A stretch of 32,500 nt of DNA from Cryptomeria japonica. Taxonomy: Eukaryota > Streptophyta > Pinopsida > Cupressales > Cupressaceae. This document shows positions 1-10,306 of this stretch, in pieces (positions within the stretch are counted from its first letter, which is position 1; every line of letters starts with the position of its first letter). The translations under genes and the position numbers were made by a program. The DNA lies in contig NW_026729301.1 of the NCBI RefSeq assembly GCF_030272615.1, positions 7,501-40,000 of the forward strand, read 5' to 3'. The notes beneath the pieces are model-generated. The model ran no database searches. It saw only the letters and a program-made list of their open reading frames with translations, and was not told where the DNA came from.

Positions 1-926
1 CAGCATAAAGAGCAGCTAGAACGGAGCCAGTTGATCAAGTTGAGTAAGCAGCATTTGAGCTAGTTAATTGGAGAGCCTATTTCATTTCTATATCTGGAGC
101 CTCCCATAAACACATATCCAGTAATGGTTGACCCGGTATCAGTTACAGAGAAAGCATAGTCAGTAGCATCCCTTCTGGATCGAAAGATTGTTCCGGAGCC
201 GTAAGCGAGTTACCCGGTCGTTGAAGCAAAGGCAACAGAGGCTAAGGCATAGGAGGCAGAGGTACGCTTTCTCATTTCATATCTTTGAAACCCAACTGCA
301 TCCTCACTATCACCATAAGCAAGAAAGGCCGAGTCACCATCACCGTATCATCCAGTTCCAGTTGTAAACCCATAATACATCGAGGTTTACCCTTCTCGGG
401 TAGCTATCTACCCAGCAACAGATTCAATTCCGGGTGCAAGGGCACCATCAGCACCGGTTGTTCCAGCAGTTGAAGCACCAATAGCACTAGTAAAGGTAGG
501 CCGGCTTTAGTGATTTTCCAGGATGTGATGTTCCGGCAATTGGTCCTAGATATGGTGTTGCTATATTCGCATATGTTCTTAGAATAGTCTTTTCAGCTCC
601 TTAGCCAACAGTAGCAGAGGTGGAGATAGGAGAAGCTAGGGTGGAGGGAAAGGAAGGGAAGGCAGGGGGGAGGAAGTAGCACCGAAAGTTTTCCTCGTTG
701 ACTAAAAAGCACTACTAACAACAACAGTTGCACTTGATCAATATTGAAACCTGGGATCCCTCCCAATTTGATAGCTTGATCCACCCTGAGTTTGATAAAT
801 CTTCAGCTGCCGCCATTCGTCCTTCCGCTGGCACTCCTTGCCACCGACCAAGGACGACCAAAGGTACCACTTCTTATTGATCGAGTAATTCTGTGCCAAA
901 TTGCCGGATCGAGAATCTCCTCCTCT

Positions 927-978
927 CCTTAATGATCCAATGGTTCGAACAGCCTTGATGATCCAATGGTTCGAACAG
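927..978. repeat. 26-bp tandem duplication
   Basis: Two adjacent 26-bp copies (927-952 and 953-978) differ at one position. Each ends in gatccaatggttcgaacag. It is a local duplication of recent appearance in otherwise divergent low-complexity DNA. Confidence 0.9.
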
Positions 979-1525
979 TAAGAATGGAGAAGTAGCACCT
1001 AATGCCATCATCTGTGGTTCCCCGGGTCCTGTTCTCCTTTACCTAGCCGCCCAACACAGATTCCGAAGAAACCTATGATCGATTCAGTAGTTCCTGTTGA
1101 TTAATAACCAGCATCCAAGAGAGCACTTGTTTAAGTCGATCCAGCAGAAGCAGATTAAGCTCTAGGAGCGGGGTCAGTAGCTTACCTTGAAGCAATTGCC
1201 TATAGAAAAAATGGGGGGTCCACCTGTAGCATATACATCCCTTTTATTGAAAAATATATATAGCCTGTATCCCTTCCGGGTTGAGAGCCAGATCCAATAG
1301 CATAAGACACAGGGGCGGAACCACAGAGGGCAGCATTAATGGAGCCAGCAGAATAGGTAGTTAACCACCCAGCGGGAGACCGTACATCTTAGCTAGTAGC
1401 AGCTATATACTATACCAAAATATGGGACGACCAAATAATGTCAGTAGCAAGGGCGGATCTCGGCGCAGATTCTATAGCATACCTAGGTCGCCCGGTCCCT
1501 ACTATTCTAAGGTAGTTGTCCATAT

Positions 1526-1565
1526 GATATAAATAAAGCCCACATTATATAAATAAAGCCCACAT
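1526..1565. repeat. 20-bp tandem duplication
   Basis: Two adjacent 20-bp copies share atataaataaagcccacat and differ only at the first base. The duplication length is not a multiple of three, so it breaks the codon phase of the surrounding block. Confidence 0.9.
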
Positions 1566-2384
1566 CGGTGTCGATAAAATCTCCCGGCACATTTCGAAAT
1601 CCAGTAGCGAAGGCAAGGGAAAAGCACAGTAAGCAGCCCTACCAACTTTCCATGACCTAGTACCAGTAAATGATCCAGCAAGGGCAAAGGTTGGAGTAAT
1701 GGGAAAGGTAGAAGCTTAAGAACCATCATCATTAGCGGGGGTAGGGGCATAGCTTGTTTTAGTTCCTCCAGTCACGGAGTCCCTAGTCCAAAATTAAGTT
1801 GACCGAGTGAAAGCAGTTGATCACCCATCACCAATAGCAAAACTCAAAGAGGCAATAGGAAGAAAGGCGGGGCCGGTTGATATTGTTGAACCAATTGAAG
1901 TGGATCACCCAGCATCCGAGTTAGTATTCTCGCCATGCTAAGGTGGTATGAGAAGGTGCTATAAGATCTATGCGCCAGGGGAATTGTTAAGTGAAGGCGT
2001 TTCAACTATTCGCAATGTCCAACCTGCGCCTGTCGCTACTTCTGCCTAGAATAATGCCCTTGATGGATTAACAACTGGATCATCTTATTAGGATTATGGG
2101 TCACCCGCCATCAATCAGTGGAGGCAAAGGAAAGGTGTAGATGAAAGCAGCACCAATCGTTTAGGCAGTATTTAAGCCAGCAGCAGAAGAGCAAGCCAAT
2201 ACAGATACATCACCATCGGAGAAAAAGCCAATTTCAGCTCTAATTCCAGTATCATTTACAGGTCCATATCCGGTACCTCGCCGGGAATCCCTTTGAAAGA
2301 AATAACTAGTACCACCCGCAGATTAAGGTTCTGCCGGTAAAGTCTTAGGCCATCAAGTGTATATAGAAGTGCGTAATAGAAACT

Positions 2385-2855
2385 TTAGAAAGGGCATATG
2401 GGACCTATGGGCCTTATACAAGCTATGTGAGAGACGAAAGGGCGTACCTGGAGTAAGTATACCTGAGTACAAGTGCTCTCATTGACTTCTGACCGAGAAG
2501 CAGTGCAGTATAAGGTGTCCATAGAAAGATGTCCATAGAAAGATAAAGCGGAGTCGGCTAGGGCGGAATAACCTAGGGTGGGTCCATATCCAATGCTATA
2601 ACCTGTTGATTCACTAGCACCAGAGGCATATAGAGTAGCCATAGAAGCAAAACCTGTAGGCCCATCAGCAGCAGCAGATCTAGTCCCAAATCCCATTAAT
2701 GACCTTGAACCAATTACCATAAACAGGAGCATAGGCAAAAGTAGTTGTTTCACCCGTTTACCCAGGAGCAGAGACCATTTCACCACCAGTGAGAAAAATA
2801 GCAAGAGCATAATCCACATAATGGGAAAAGGTACCACCAGAGGAGGCAGATTCAA
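2385..2855 (-). pseudogene. Longest uninterrupted frame inside the first block
   Basis: This 156-codon stretch is the longest stop-free part of the block that covers the left end. The middle of the product is S/T/G/A/Y-rich, with words such as G-T-R-S-A-A-A-D-G and S-I-G-Y-G, and is in the same phase as its surroundings. The first 40 or so residues are Leu/Val-rich because an indel puts them in a different phase of the same repeat. The C-terminal 40 residues leave the repeat and carry several Cys. No family is recognised. It is probably a surviving segment of a decayed reading frame rather than an independent gene. Confidence 0.3.
2517..2544. repeat. 14-bp tandem duplication
   Basis: Two perfect adjacent copies of gtccatagaaagat lie inside the first low-complexity block. 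Confidence 0.9.
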
Positions 2856-3709
2856 TTCAATTACACATCATGCCATTGAAAGTGCATATCCCACTTTCAT
2901 TTACCCTGGTGATACGAGCGTATGCGTTGCAACAAGTCCATCCATTTCATTCAACAGCGAAAGCAGAGGCAGCGGTACCAGAGTGCCTACTTAACCTCGT
3001 TGACCGAATTTTAGCACCAGTAATTCCCAAGCTATTGGTTGAAAGGAGGGGCTCCCCTTGTGAATCTCATATTTTGGATGGGTCATACCTATATAAGAAC
3101 GTTTTGGATGGGCACACCCTAGCCAAGAGCAGGAGCAAAGTCAAAGGACACAGAGACATAGGGAGCGCTTAAATAAGCAAAAAAACCAGCAGTAGATCTC
3201 GCGGATTCACCAGTAACGGAGCCAATCTAGTGGAGACACAGCCAGTAGAGTGAGCATCTAAGCCAACATAGCAGATCGAGACCCAGTGCCAATTAGAAGA
3301 CCCGGCATCCCTTCCAGTGGAGTCAGTAGATCCAGCATAAGCAGCAGAGACGGAGACATAGTAATAGCCAACAGCAGCAGATACAGTTTAACCATTTACC
3401 CTATATAATAGATGCACAGATCGTGACCGAGATTTGGATCGTGGTAGAGATCCATACCCATAGCCTACATACCCATAGCTAGTAGCTTATCCAGTCCCAT
3501 AGACAGTCTCGCCTAGAGCACCTAAGTAAGCATCCGTAGCAAAGGAACCACCCGCATAGGCATAGCCCGTAGCTTCCCTTCGTTTGGTTAAAGATCCCGC
3601 CATTGAAGCAGTCGGCCCTTCTTTCATATTATGAAAAGGCAAAGGTGCCTAAAGCAAAGGTAGAACCACCATATCGATACCCAGAAGCAGCGTAGCTAGT
3701 TGTTTATAC

Positions 3710-3732
3710 TTACCTGCTCTCCGTGCAGGTAA
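3710..3732. mobile_element. 23-bp hairpin mini-element, copy 1
   Basis: Perfect 8-bp inverted arms, ttacctgc and gcaggtaa, flank the 7-base loop tctccgt. A second copy lies at 17328-17350 and differs at two positions. On the minus strand the element interrupts the codon-phased block: the frame before it ends GAG CTC, and the frame after removing 23 bp continues GTA TAA ACA ACT AGC, the phase used on both sides. The element is in the same plus-strand orientation as copy 2, while the two host blocks are coded on opposite strands, so it inserted in opposite orientations relative to them. No target-site duplication is evident. It resembles the miniature hairpin elements known from some fungal and algal organelle genomes; that comparison is by form only. 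Confidence 0.75.
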
Positions 3733-4450
3733 GAGCTCACCCGTTGCATTAAGTAGATTCTATTAATTAAGCGCAAGTGATTCAGCAGTTTACTAAGCAG
3801 TAGATCCAGTAGCTTAAGTAGATTCAGCAATTGGTTAAGCAGTTCCTTACCCAGCAGTTGCAGTTCCTGTCCCAGCAGCATACCTTCCATTTCGAGAAAC
3901 AGCCCTTTAGTTTATTTAGGCCCGTAGCAAGAAAGACAAGGGCAGGTGCAGGTGCAGATCAAGATCGAGACACCGCAGCTAGGGTAGATTCATAACCGGC
4001 TCTCTCTTTGCGGGTCTAGTTACTGCCTTTATCCTTGTCTATGCCTCTGCGGGATCAAATGATTAAAGGTCAACTCGCTTTCGAACTGCGCTTGGAACGA
4101 AGGTGCACGTATGAATGAAGATCCACCTGGATGAAGGTACGTCCGGGGAGTCACTTGCATGCTCCCATGATGGGTCATCCATACATAGGGGTGGCATTTG
4201 AACCAGTTCCAGTCGCAGTTCAATAGTCAGTAGCGTCCCTTCCTATTAAAGAGAAAGACGCAGCATCAAGGGTAACATAAGTTTAGGCGGTGAAACCCAC
4301 AACGAAGGGGCAGCCAATTGCAATCTATAAACCCCCCAAAGAACAAAGTCAGGTAGAGGCGAGAGAAGAAGCATAGCTAGGACTTGGAGTCAGAGCATAA
4401 ACCAAGCTCATAAGTATCAAAGGCTCGGCAGGAATCAGAACTAGAATAGT

Positions 4451-4839
4451 GGGGAGGTGCACCGGAACTACTAATCCCGTAAAGGATCAATCGCAGCAGA
4501 AGAAAACCCATGACCTTCCCTTTGACCATATTACTTGCTCTGCCTGTACTTTTCTGTTCCGGTCACTGCCTTTCCTGTTCTGTATTACCGCCCCTATCTT
4601 TCCTATCCTACCGATGTATAGGTTCGACTGATCATGTAGGTTGTGCTGGGGAATTATCCGATTGACCGTTTCTCTTTCTGCCCAACCTGTGTTGAGATGG
4701 TCCTATGGGTGAGGAATAAGCCTATGGTTCTGCATTTTCTGGAACCGAGCGAAGGTCGACTACCTGTATCCGCTTCCCCGAATTCCAATTAGTGAATCCA
4801 GAAAGCCAAACTCCGGCCGGAACTAGAGTTTCCGGCCTG
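4451..4839. other. Intergenic DNA with a shared 48-bp repeat
   Basis: No gene is recognised. A 60-codon open frame (4449-4631, plus) has no recognisable product. The notable content is a 48-bp repeat at 4660-4707, listed separately. The mosaic of short motifs begins at about 4840. Confidence 0.5.
4660..4707 (+). repeat. Dispersed 48-bp repeat, copy A
   Basis: From tctctttctgcccaacctgt to the final tcctatg this is identical to 10424-10472, with about three differences including a one-base indel near the left end. In the second copy the segment is in frame and reads F-S-L-S-A-Q-P-V-L-R-W-S-Y. Here the frame is broken, with a TGA just upstream. The shared word catgt(a/t)ggt further left suggests that the copied unit was originally longer. 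Confidence 0.85.
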
Positions 4840-5324
4840 CCAGATAGGGCCTCCCACCTAACGGCTAATCCCCGGAACAGATATAGAATCGGGGCCACCC
4901 ACCCCCTACCATTCTATAGGCTAGCGGTAGATCCCTTACTATTCGGCTGGGGTGGGCCCCTACTTATATAGGTAGTTTGCCGCCGCGGCTAGCCGGAACT
5001 ATAGTTTCCCACCCTCTACTATTTGCCGGCAAGAAACAATAGGGGGGTCACTAACTACAATTCCCAACCCAACCCAGGTGGGAGGACTTCGACGTTGTCC
5101 GCGATCCCCTACTATTTGTGAGGGGATCAATGGCTCAATGGTTCCTTAGGTCCCTACTCTTCTAAGGCCCCTACTATTCAGCTAAACTATAATGGGTCCC
5201 CCCTGGGAGGTAATTAATATTGTGGGGGGGGGTCACTTTTCCAATCATATGAGCCAGACTTTTGATCGACGAAAGGGGCGGCCCTCCTCCAATTCTAGTT
5301 GAAGGGCCCTACAATTCTATGGGC

Positions 5325-5372
5325 CCCTACTATTCAGCTATAATGGCGGAGGTAATTAATATTGTGGGGGGG
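5325..5372 (+). repeat. 48-bp composite repeat, copy 1
   Basis: Identical over 48 bp to 22632-22679. It begins with the common ccctactatt module, continues through cagctataatggcggaggt and ends aattaatattgt followed by seven g. A third, altered version at about 5168-5232 carries extra aaac and a c-rich insertion, so the unit is itself composite. Confidence 0.9.
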
Positions 5373-5448
5373 TGGGAGGATAGCCGATTATTGGGAGGGA
5401 GTTGCCCCCCTTAGAATAGTAGGGCAGCCGGAATATGCCTCTTGAATT

Positions 5449-5960
5449 GAGAGACGGATATTTGTTCGAGGGAGATCTAAAAACTCTGTTCGAGCGAGAG
5501 CTAAAAACTCTGCGAGAGAGATCGATCTCGACGATCCGCCCTACTATTCTAAGGCGATCTTGTCTTGAGAGACGGCCATAGAATGTCGAGGCCCCCTACT
5601 ATTCTATTCTAATGGCGATCTCTTGTACCGTCTCAGCAGACGGCCCCTACCTCTATAGTGGAGAGACGGATATTTATTCTTCGAGTGAGATCCTAAAACT
5701 CTGCATGCGAAAGAGATCTTACGAAAGATCCGCCCGACCCGCCTATAGAATGGTAGGGGCGTGAAGACTTGCGATCGCCATAGAATTTGAGGGGGAGAGA
5801 CGGATCTTTCATCGAGAGACGGCCCATAGAATAGTAGGGGAATCGAGAGACGGATAAAGAGAGAGACGGATAAAGAGAGACGGATAAAGAGATCGATCGC
5901 CCCGCCCCATAGAATAGTAGGGGAATCGAGAGACGGATAAAGAGAGTTTTTAGCCCCTAC
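5449..5960 (+). repeat. Clustered gagagacggata repeats
   Basis: About nine copies of gagagacgg, most followed by ata, lie within 500 bp, with three in immediate succession near 5850-5885. Some are joined to (g)ag(a)tctaaaaactctg, which is repeated three or four times. They alternate with copies of the cccatagaatagtaggg motif. One gagagacgg also occurs alone at 9771 inside a codon-phased block. Confidence 0.85.
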
Positions 5961-6240
5961 TATTCGGCCGAAAGCATTAATTACCCATAGAATTGTAGGG
6001 CTTGATTGAAACCCCCATAGAATTGTAGGGGGCCCTTCTATAAAGAACCCTTTAAATAGTAGGGGGGGGGCGCTAAAATAGTTCTAGAATCGCCCATAGA
6101 ATTGTAGGGGGCCCTCCCCCCAGCCTTTGCCTCCTCCTCCCACCCACCCCAATTAATGTACGCCTGCTAGAGTAAGGAACTATCCAGAATTCCCCACGTC
6201 AATTAATCAGCCTGCTAGAGTAAGCCCCCTACAATGGCAA

Positions 6241-8298
6241 TGGGACGTATAGAATCTGGCCCTACCGCCAGCCCTGGCGTTGCGAATAGTAGGGGTCTGG
6301 GTCATATGACTTGCAAAGCCCGAAACGCATTGGGGTGGGCCCTACCTTTGAAGATCCTTCGTCTTGCTTATATGACTGGCAAAGTGACCCTTCTCGGGGT
6401 GGGCTTTCTTGCCGTTGGTGTTTGCTTTGGAATCATAGCTGGGAAATAAGGGTGTCTGAGTAAGGATGGGTGGCCAAATCTATTATTGACCGGGTATAGC
6501 CGTCTCAGGTTGAACCACTCATGTCAGGGCGAAAGGTTCGGCTCGGGTATTCATGCTTTTACTTTCCCGAATAAACAAAAGGAAAAGGAGAACCGGTCGA
6601 GTCACTTCGTGCCTGAGTGAATCGAATTCCGCCTACGTTCATTCATGTGTTCAAAATACCATACCGAAAGGCGGCATAGAATCTCCTTAGCCACCCACCG
6701 ATAGCCGAGCAGTGGAGTATTAAACTCACGACCCGGGACGGACTTACTAGTTCATGCTGGGACTTAGGAGTGCCGCCTTTCTGACCAAGCCCGTTCTTAC
6801 CAATCAGTATACGCTCAGCGGTGATCTCTAGGGCCTGGAACCCCGGGCCAATAGAATCTATTTGAAGCGAGCATCCTACATCGATAACAGCATGGCCGAA
6901 GGGAGCTGAGCATGAGACTGGAGCGGCTTTCGAACTGCTCGATGCTTTGTTCCCTCGTCCCTAGCTTGTTCCTCTCGTCCCACCCGTTCTGATAGTTTCT
7001 TTCACCCTATCGATCAACGTTCAGTGCTTTCACCCGTAGTAAACAACGAGGAGGGGGAAGAGCAATACCTTCCATCTCGTAGCTTTTATCCGTTTAGCTC
7101 CCCGGTTATACCTTCCCTGACATTCGCGTAGTTCAACTAGGCATATGTCATATTACATATAGAAAACAGAATAGCGGCATATGCTGTAAAGGACCACCCT
7201 ATATATCTTAGTTGGAGAATTGAGAAGTCAGTGTGAAATAAGGAATCCAACTGCCACAGTTGGTTACTAGCAGGCCGTTTATATTAGAATTTCGTTTGCC
7301 CTAAAAGTCTATGGGGCAGCACCGCCCCCGACCCACAACTATTTCACGGAAGTCGGGGCCCGGTCCAAAAACTTATTCCGCATACATAAGAGCAGCATCA
7401 ATGATTGTGAAGTATCTCCAAAAAAACCGTGCGGGGGTCTAAATGTATAGGGTATAGATGGCAATGCATTTTATAGACATGAATTCTTGTCCTTTCTGTC
7501 CGTTAGTCGGTAGTGCTTGGTGCTCTCTATCGCTGCGGTGTGCCTAGAAAGTAACAGCCCGACTTAATGAACAGACCTTTGCTTACAAGCACAGTCAGAC
7601 TGGTTGGCACGCTCAAGTGATTGACCATGTCGTTACTTGCATCAATTGATCCAGAAAGCCATGATGATGTCACCGTTATATATGTAATATGACTGAAGTA
7701 AGAACGAGCACTTTTACCTCGCTAAGATATGGAGCAGGATCACTGGGCAAATCAATCAATATTAGCGCGGCTGAGCGCAATCGATAGACCCTGGTGATAG
7801 GTGTGTCGGATCAGGCTGAGTAAGATCCAGGGCGATTCTCTGGCTACACAAGGGCACTCTGTATTTTCTTTATTAGGAGCATTCGGAGCTAAGGTTCTAG
7901 GGCCGGCTCCGGGTTCTTCCATTCATTACATTCAGTAAAGAGGATGAAGAAATATTCAATTCATAGACGGGGGTAATCGACAGGCTATAGCGATCACTGC
8001 AGATGCTATATTAACTAGAAGAGATACGTCTACCTATACTTTTGCGAAGGATGGAAGGTGGGAGCCGGCATCAGTCCGATCGTAGCAGCTCCTTAGGATC
8101 GGTTCTTCCACGATAAAATGGACGCGGTTTAACCTCGCTTTGCACGAGACCGACCTACCTGCTGGGCCCTGCTTTCACTTTAGCAGCTTAGCTGAACAGC
8201 GTGGAAAACGACGCCGGTGGGCTGCTAAGTAGTAGTGCGATTCATGCGGAATACCGGAGGGAAAGAGCTTCATATGTCCACCTAGCGACATTAGGATT
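6241..8298. other. Unique intergenic DNA, no recognised gene
   Basis: The short motifs end near 6300 and the sequence becomes non-repetitive with mixed composition. A 71-codon open frame at 6234-6449 (plus) starts inside motif sequence, and its C-terminal half is hydrophobic (roughly residues 45-70). I do not recognise it and do not call it a gene. No tRNA, intron core or organelle gene fragment is seen in the rest. Confidence 0.5.
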
Positions 8299-8622
8299 AT
8301 GTCCACCTATCCCCATTATAGAGTAGGGGCCGCCCAGAAGTGGAGAAACGTTGTTACGATCTCCTCCGTGTGGGGAGTGTTAACCGTTCGGAACCATGTT
8401 TTCGGATCAGGGCGCAGAGCTCAGCTCTGTCTTAGCCACCGAGCGAAGCGCAGGCCGATAACTGAGGAAGCAGACCCTGGGGATGTGAATGACGAGGGCC
8501 CCCAGGCACCTAAGGTGAAGAAACGCAGCTCCCACCCTACACTACTCCCCTCTTCCAATACTTCACTACGCGTCAACTTGGTAGCGAAGAAACCAGATCA
8601 AATCAAAGCAGGAGAGCCATGA
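8299..8622 (+). CDS. Unrecognised open frame, upstream member of an overlapping pair
   Basis: This is a 107-codon open frame starting ATG TCC ACC TAT in unique DNA. The predicted product is basic in its C-terminal half, with K-V-K-K-R-S and V-A-K-K-P; the central part is acidic and Pro-rich (E-E-A-D-P-G-D). No domain, signal peptide or transmembrane segment is visible. Its stop overlaps the start of the next open frame as ATGA. Gene status is uncertain. The only support is length, mixed composition free of the window's repeats, and the overlap. Confidence 0.25.
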   Translation: MSTYPHYRVGAAQKWRNVVTISSVWGVLTVRNHVFGSGRRAQLCLSHRAKRRPITEEADPGDVNDEGPQAPKVKKRSSHPTLLPSSNTSLRVNLVAKKPDQIKAGEP

Positions 8623-8930
8623 AACTTGAAGGTTCGTTGCTCCTTCCCCATCAGGGCTATCTCGTAGCAGGCGGGGATTTCTCTCATATTACGAGCAACA
8701 GGTCGCTTCTCACTGAACCTTCCCAGATAGGGGGGGCTGGTGGACCAATCCCGCTTACTGAACCCACGCTGATCAAGGGCTTGACCGTTGTTAGGGCTCG
8801 AGAGAACATTTCCGGTATAGATTCTATTGGGGTGAGCTTACGAAGAACGAACGGAAAAGAACTACTCGCTACTAACAGGAAAGAAAAGGACCGGAGAAGA
8901 GAGAACTATAACCTACGAGGAGTGAGATGA
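8619..8930 (+). CDS. Unrecognised open frame, downstream member of an overlapping pair
   Basis: This is a 103-codon open frame starting at the ATG of an ATGA overlap with the preceding frame. The product begins M-K-L-E-G-S-L-L-L-P. Its last 20 residues are strongly basic (K-E-K-D-R-R-R-E). No family is recognised. The bases just upstream of the ATG are gcaggagagcc, which is purine-rich, but Shine-Dalgarno signals are not known to define starts in plant mitochondria. It could be a chance open frame or a broken chimeric ORF of the kind common in plant mitogenomes. Confidence 0.25.
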   Translation: MKLEGSLLLPHQGYLVAGGDFSHITSNRSLLTEPSQIGGAGGPIPLTEPTLIKGLTVVRARENISGIDSIGVSLRRTNGKELLATNRKEKDRRRENYNLRGVR

Positions 8931-9174
8931 GCTACTCAGAGATAGGTAGGTGATTGGAACGAAGCCGCGTGTTCTTTACGAGTGAAGACGGTCCCTTTTT
9001 TCGCAGCTCACAAGGCCCTCGGATCCGAGCCTCGGTCCAGTCAAGCCCTATTGATCAATGTCATGACCGGCCGCATGCATTGGGTTCTTAGGTAACCCAT
9101 CGCATCGTATATTCTTCCGTCGCCTCAAATTCTATGGGCGTTTCTCTGTTGCACACCATACGAATTATAATACG

Positions 9175-10040
9175 CTTAATCGACTGGCTGGTTCAACTGC
9201 TGCTTCATCGACTGGATCAACAACCATATATGGATCAAGTGAACCAACCGGATCAACTGCTTCATATGGACCTGGTGGAACTACTCGTGCTTATGATGGC
9301 TCTGCTCCTGCTTCTAGGTAAACTGGATCAACAACCGGAATAGGAGCTGCTTATGCCTTTGTCTCTACTACGAGAAAGTATGGGTATGGGTAAACAACAG
9401 AATCAACTGCTGCTGCATCACTTACTAAGGCTGGTGCATTGTATATATATATATATAATGCGCATCTGTCTCTGCGTCTGCATCTGGATATGGAACTACT
9501 CTTTACTAATGACTCCCACCTAACTATTAGAAGCTCTGCCCTTGCCCTGTCGTCCTTTGCTGTTGGCTTTGCTGCCTTTCCTGGTACTTTCATTGCTGAG
9601 TCAACTGCAGCATCGACAGAAAGGGCTGGTTCAAGGTCATCTGTACAATCAACAGAAGAAATTGCTGGATCTACTACTGGATCGACTGCAACTTCTGCTG
9701 CATCAAGGACTGGGTTAGAAATGACTGGATAAACAACTGGAACTGGCTACGACTCTGCTACTGGATCGACGGAGAGACGGCTCAATCAATGGCTAAATCA
9801 ACCGCTTAATATACAGCTTCATATGCAGCTTAATCAAAAGAATCGACTGACTCATCTGCGGACTCAACATCTGCTGACTCTGACTCTACTTACTCTGTCT
9901 CTGTTCCTATCTCTCGGTCAACGAAGTCCACTGGGTATCTATCTTGATATGGAATTGCAATTGGTGGTGATGTTTCTACCTTTGCCTCTGTTTCCAACCT
10001 GGCTGCTCACTTTGTTGTTGCTCAAAAAACTTGTGTTTTG
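9175..10040 (+). pseudogene. Ser/Thr/Gly/Ala-rich codon-phased block
   Basis: Reading from GCT GGT TCA ACT, codons for T, G, S, A, Y and P run with a consistent phase. TAA occurs at AGG TAA ACT (about 9319) and GGG TAA ACA (about 9391). A (TA)8 microsatellite at 9442 changes phase, after which TCT GCG TCT GCA TCT GGA continues. A second long in-phase section runs 9530-9770. Near 9771 a short gagagacgg insertion shifts phase again, after which TCA ATG GCT AAA TCA continues to about 10040. A TGA at 9945 sits in TCT TGA TAT GGA, where other blocks have TCT CGG TAT GGA. The function of the ancestral product is unknown. Confidence 0.5.
9442..9457. repeat. (TA)8 microsatellite
   Basis: An uninterrupted TA dinucleotide run lies inside the block and coincides with a change of its codon phase. 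Confidence 0.95.
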
Positions 10041-10049
10041 AGCCGGCCG

Positions 10050-10300
10050 CGGGTACTCGAATTGAATCTACTACATATGCTCCTTATCGATAGCTTGTTC
10101 CGGCATAGCCCGTTGTTCCTGGGAGTGATGCAGATGCATTCGTTGCATATGATCCAGTAACAGAGCTACCCGTTCTATAGCTTTTTCCTGCACCCAAGTC
10201 AGCATCTAAGCAAGCAGGAGCAAAGGTTGCAGTATCAATGTTGAGTCGGTATGGCATCCTTCGTATCGTGGTCGATATTGGCATAGGGAAATGAAAAGAT
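10050..10300 (-). pseudogene. Small codon-phased block, minus strand
   Basis: Read on the minus strand this gives an uninterrupted series with G-S-S-V-T-G-S-Y-A-T and T-G-Y-A-G-T-S-Y-R, ending at a TAA near 10084. It is the same compositional family as the flanking plus-strand blocks but inverted, so the family is rearranged over short distances. About 80 codons are stop-free. Confidence 0.4.
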
Positions 10301-10306
10301 GAGTCG

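Larger units (their letters stand above)
1..4450 (-). pseudogene. Large degenerate Ser/Thr/Gly/Ala/Tyr-rich codon-phased block
   Basis: Read on the minus strand, most of this stretch consists of codons for Ser, Thr, Gly, Ala, Tyr and some Asp, Val and Phe, with recurring words such as ACT GGA TCT, GCT GCT TAT and AGA AGG GAT GCT. The frame holds for one to a few hundred bases between single indels. In-frame stops are mainly TAA, for example GGT TAA ACT near 3390 and GGG TAA, GCT TAA and ACT TAA between 3800 and 3860. P-S-Y-A followed by S-S near 4380 matches a motif in the plus-strand blocks near 12.13 and 29.14 kb. No folded domain or start codon is recognisable, and the block runs off the left edge. 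I infer a decayed low-complexity protein gene or codon-periodic repeat array. It is unlikely to be translated as a whole under the standard code. Confidence 0.5.
4840..6240. repeat. Mosaic of short dispersed motifs, region 1
   Basis: This stretch is built almost entirely of short recurring modules. About 18-19 copies of the motif cccctac(a/t)attctatgggg or its complement occur, for example at 5409, 5539, 5823, 5906, 5983, 6012 and 6093. Other modules are ccggaact(a)tagtttccc, ggcaagaaacaatagg (about 5030), tcatatgagccagactttt (about 5246), ctgctagagtaag and runs of g or c. Several of these recur at 20.3-23.7 kb and 30-32.5 kb in different orders. No gene is seen. The open frames that can be drawn here are translations of the motifs. 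Confidence 0.85.

Noticed and set aside
4840-6240. CRISPR-like array, because of many short repeats with spacers
   Set aside because: Repeats occur in both orientations with irregular spacing and variable sequence, no cas genes are present, and the context is an organelle genome.
6800-8300. Group II intron domain V or other intron core
   Set aside because: I searched by eye for the conserved gagcc...ggttc hairpin with its AGC triad on the plus strand and found no convincing match.
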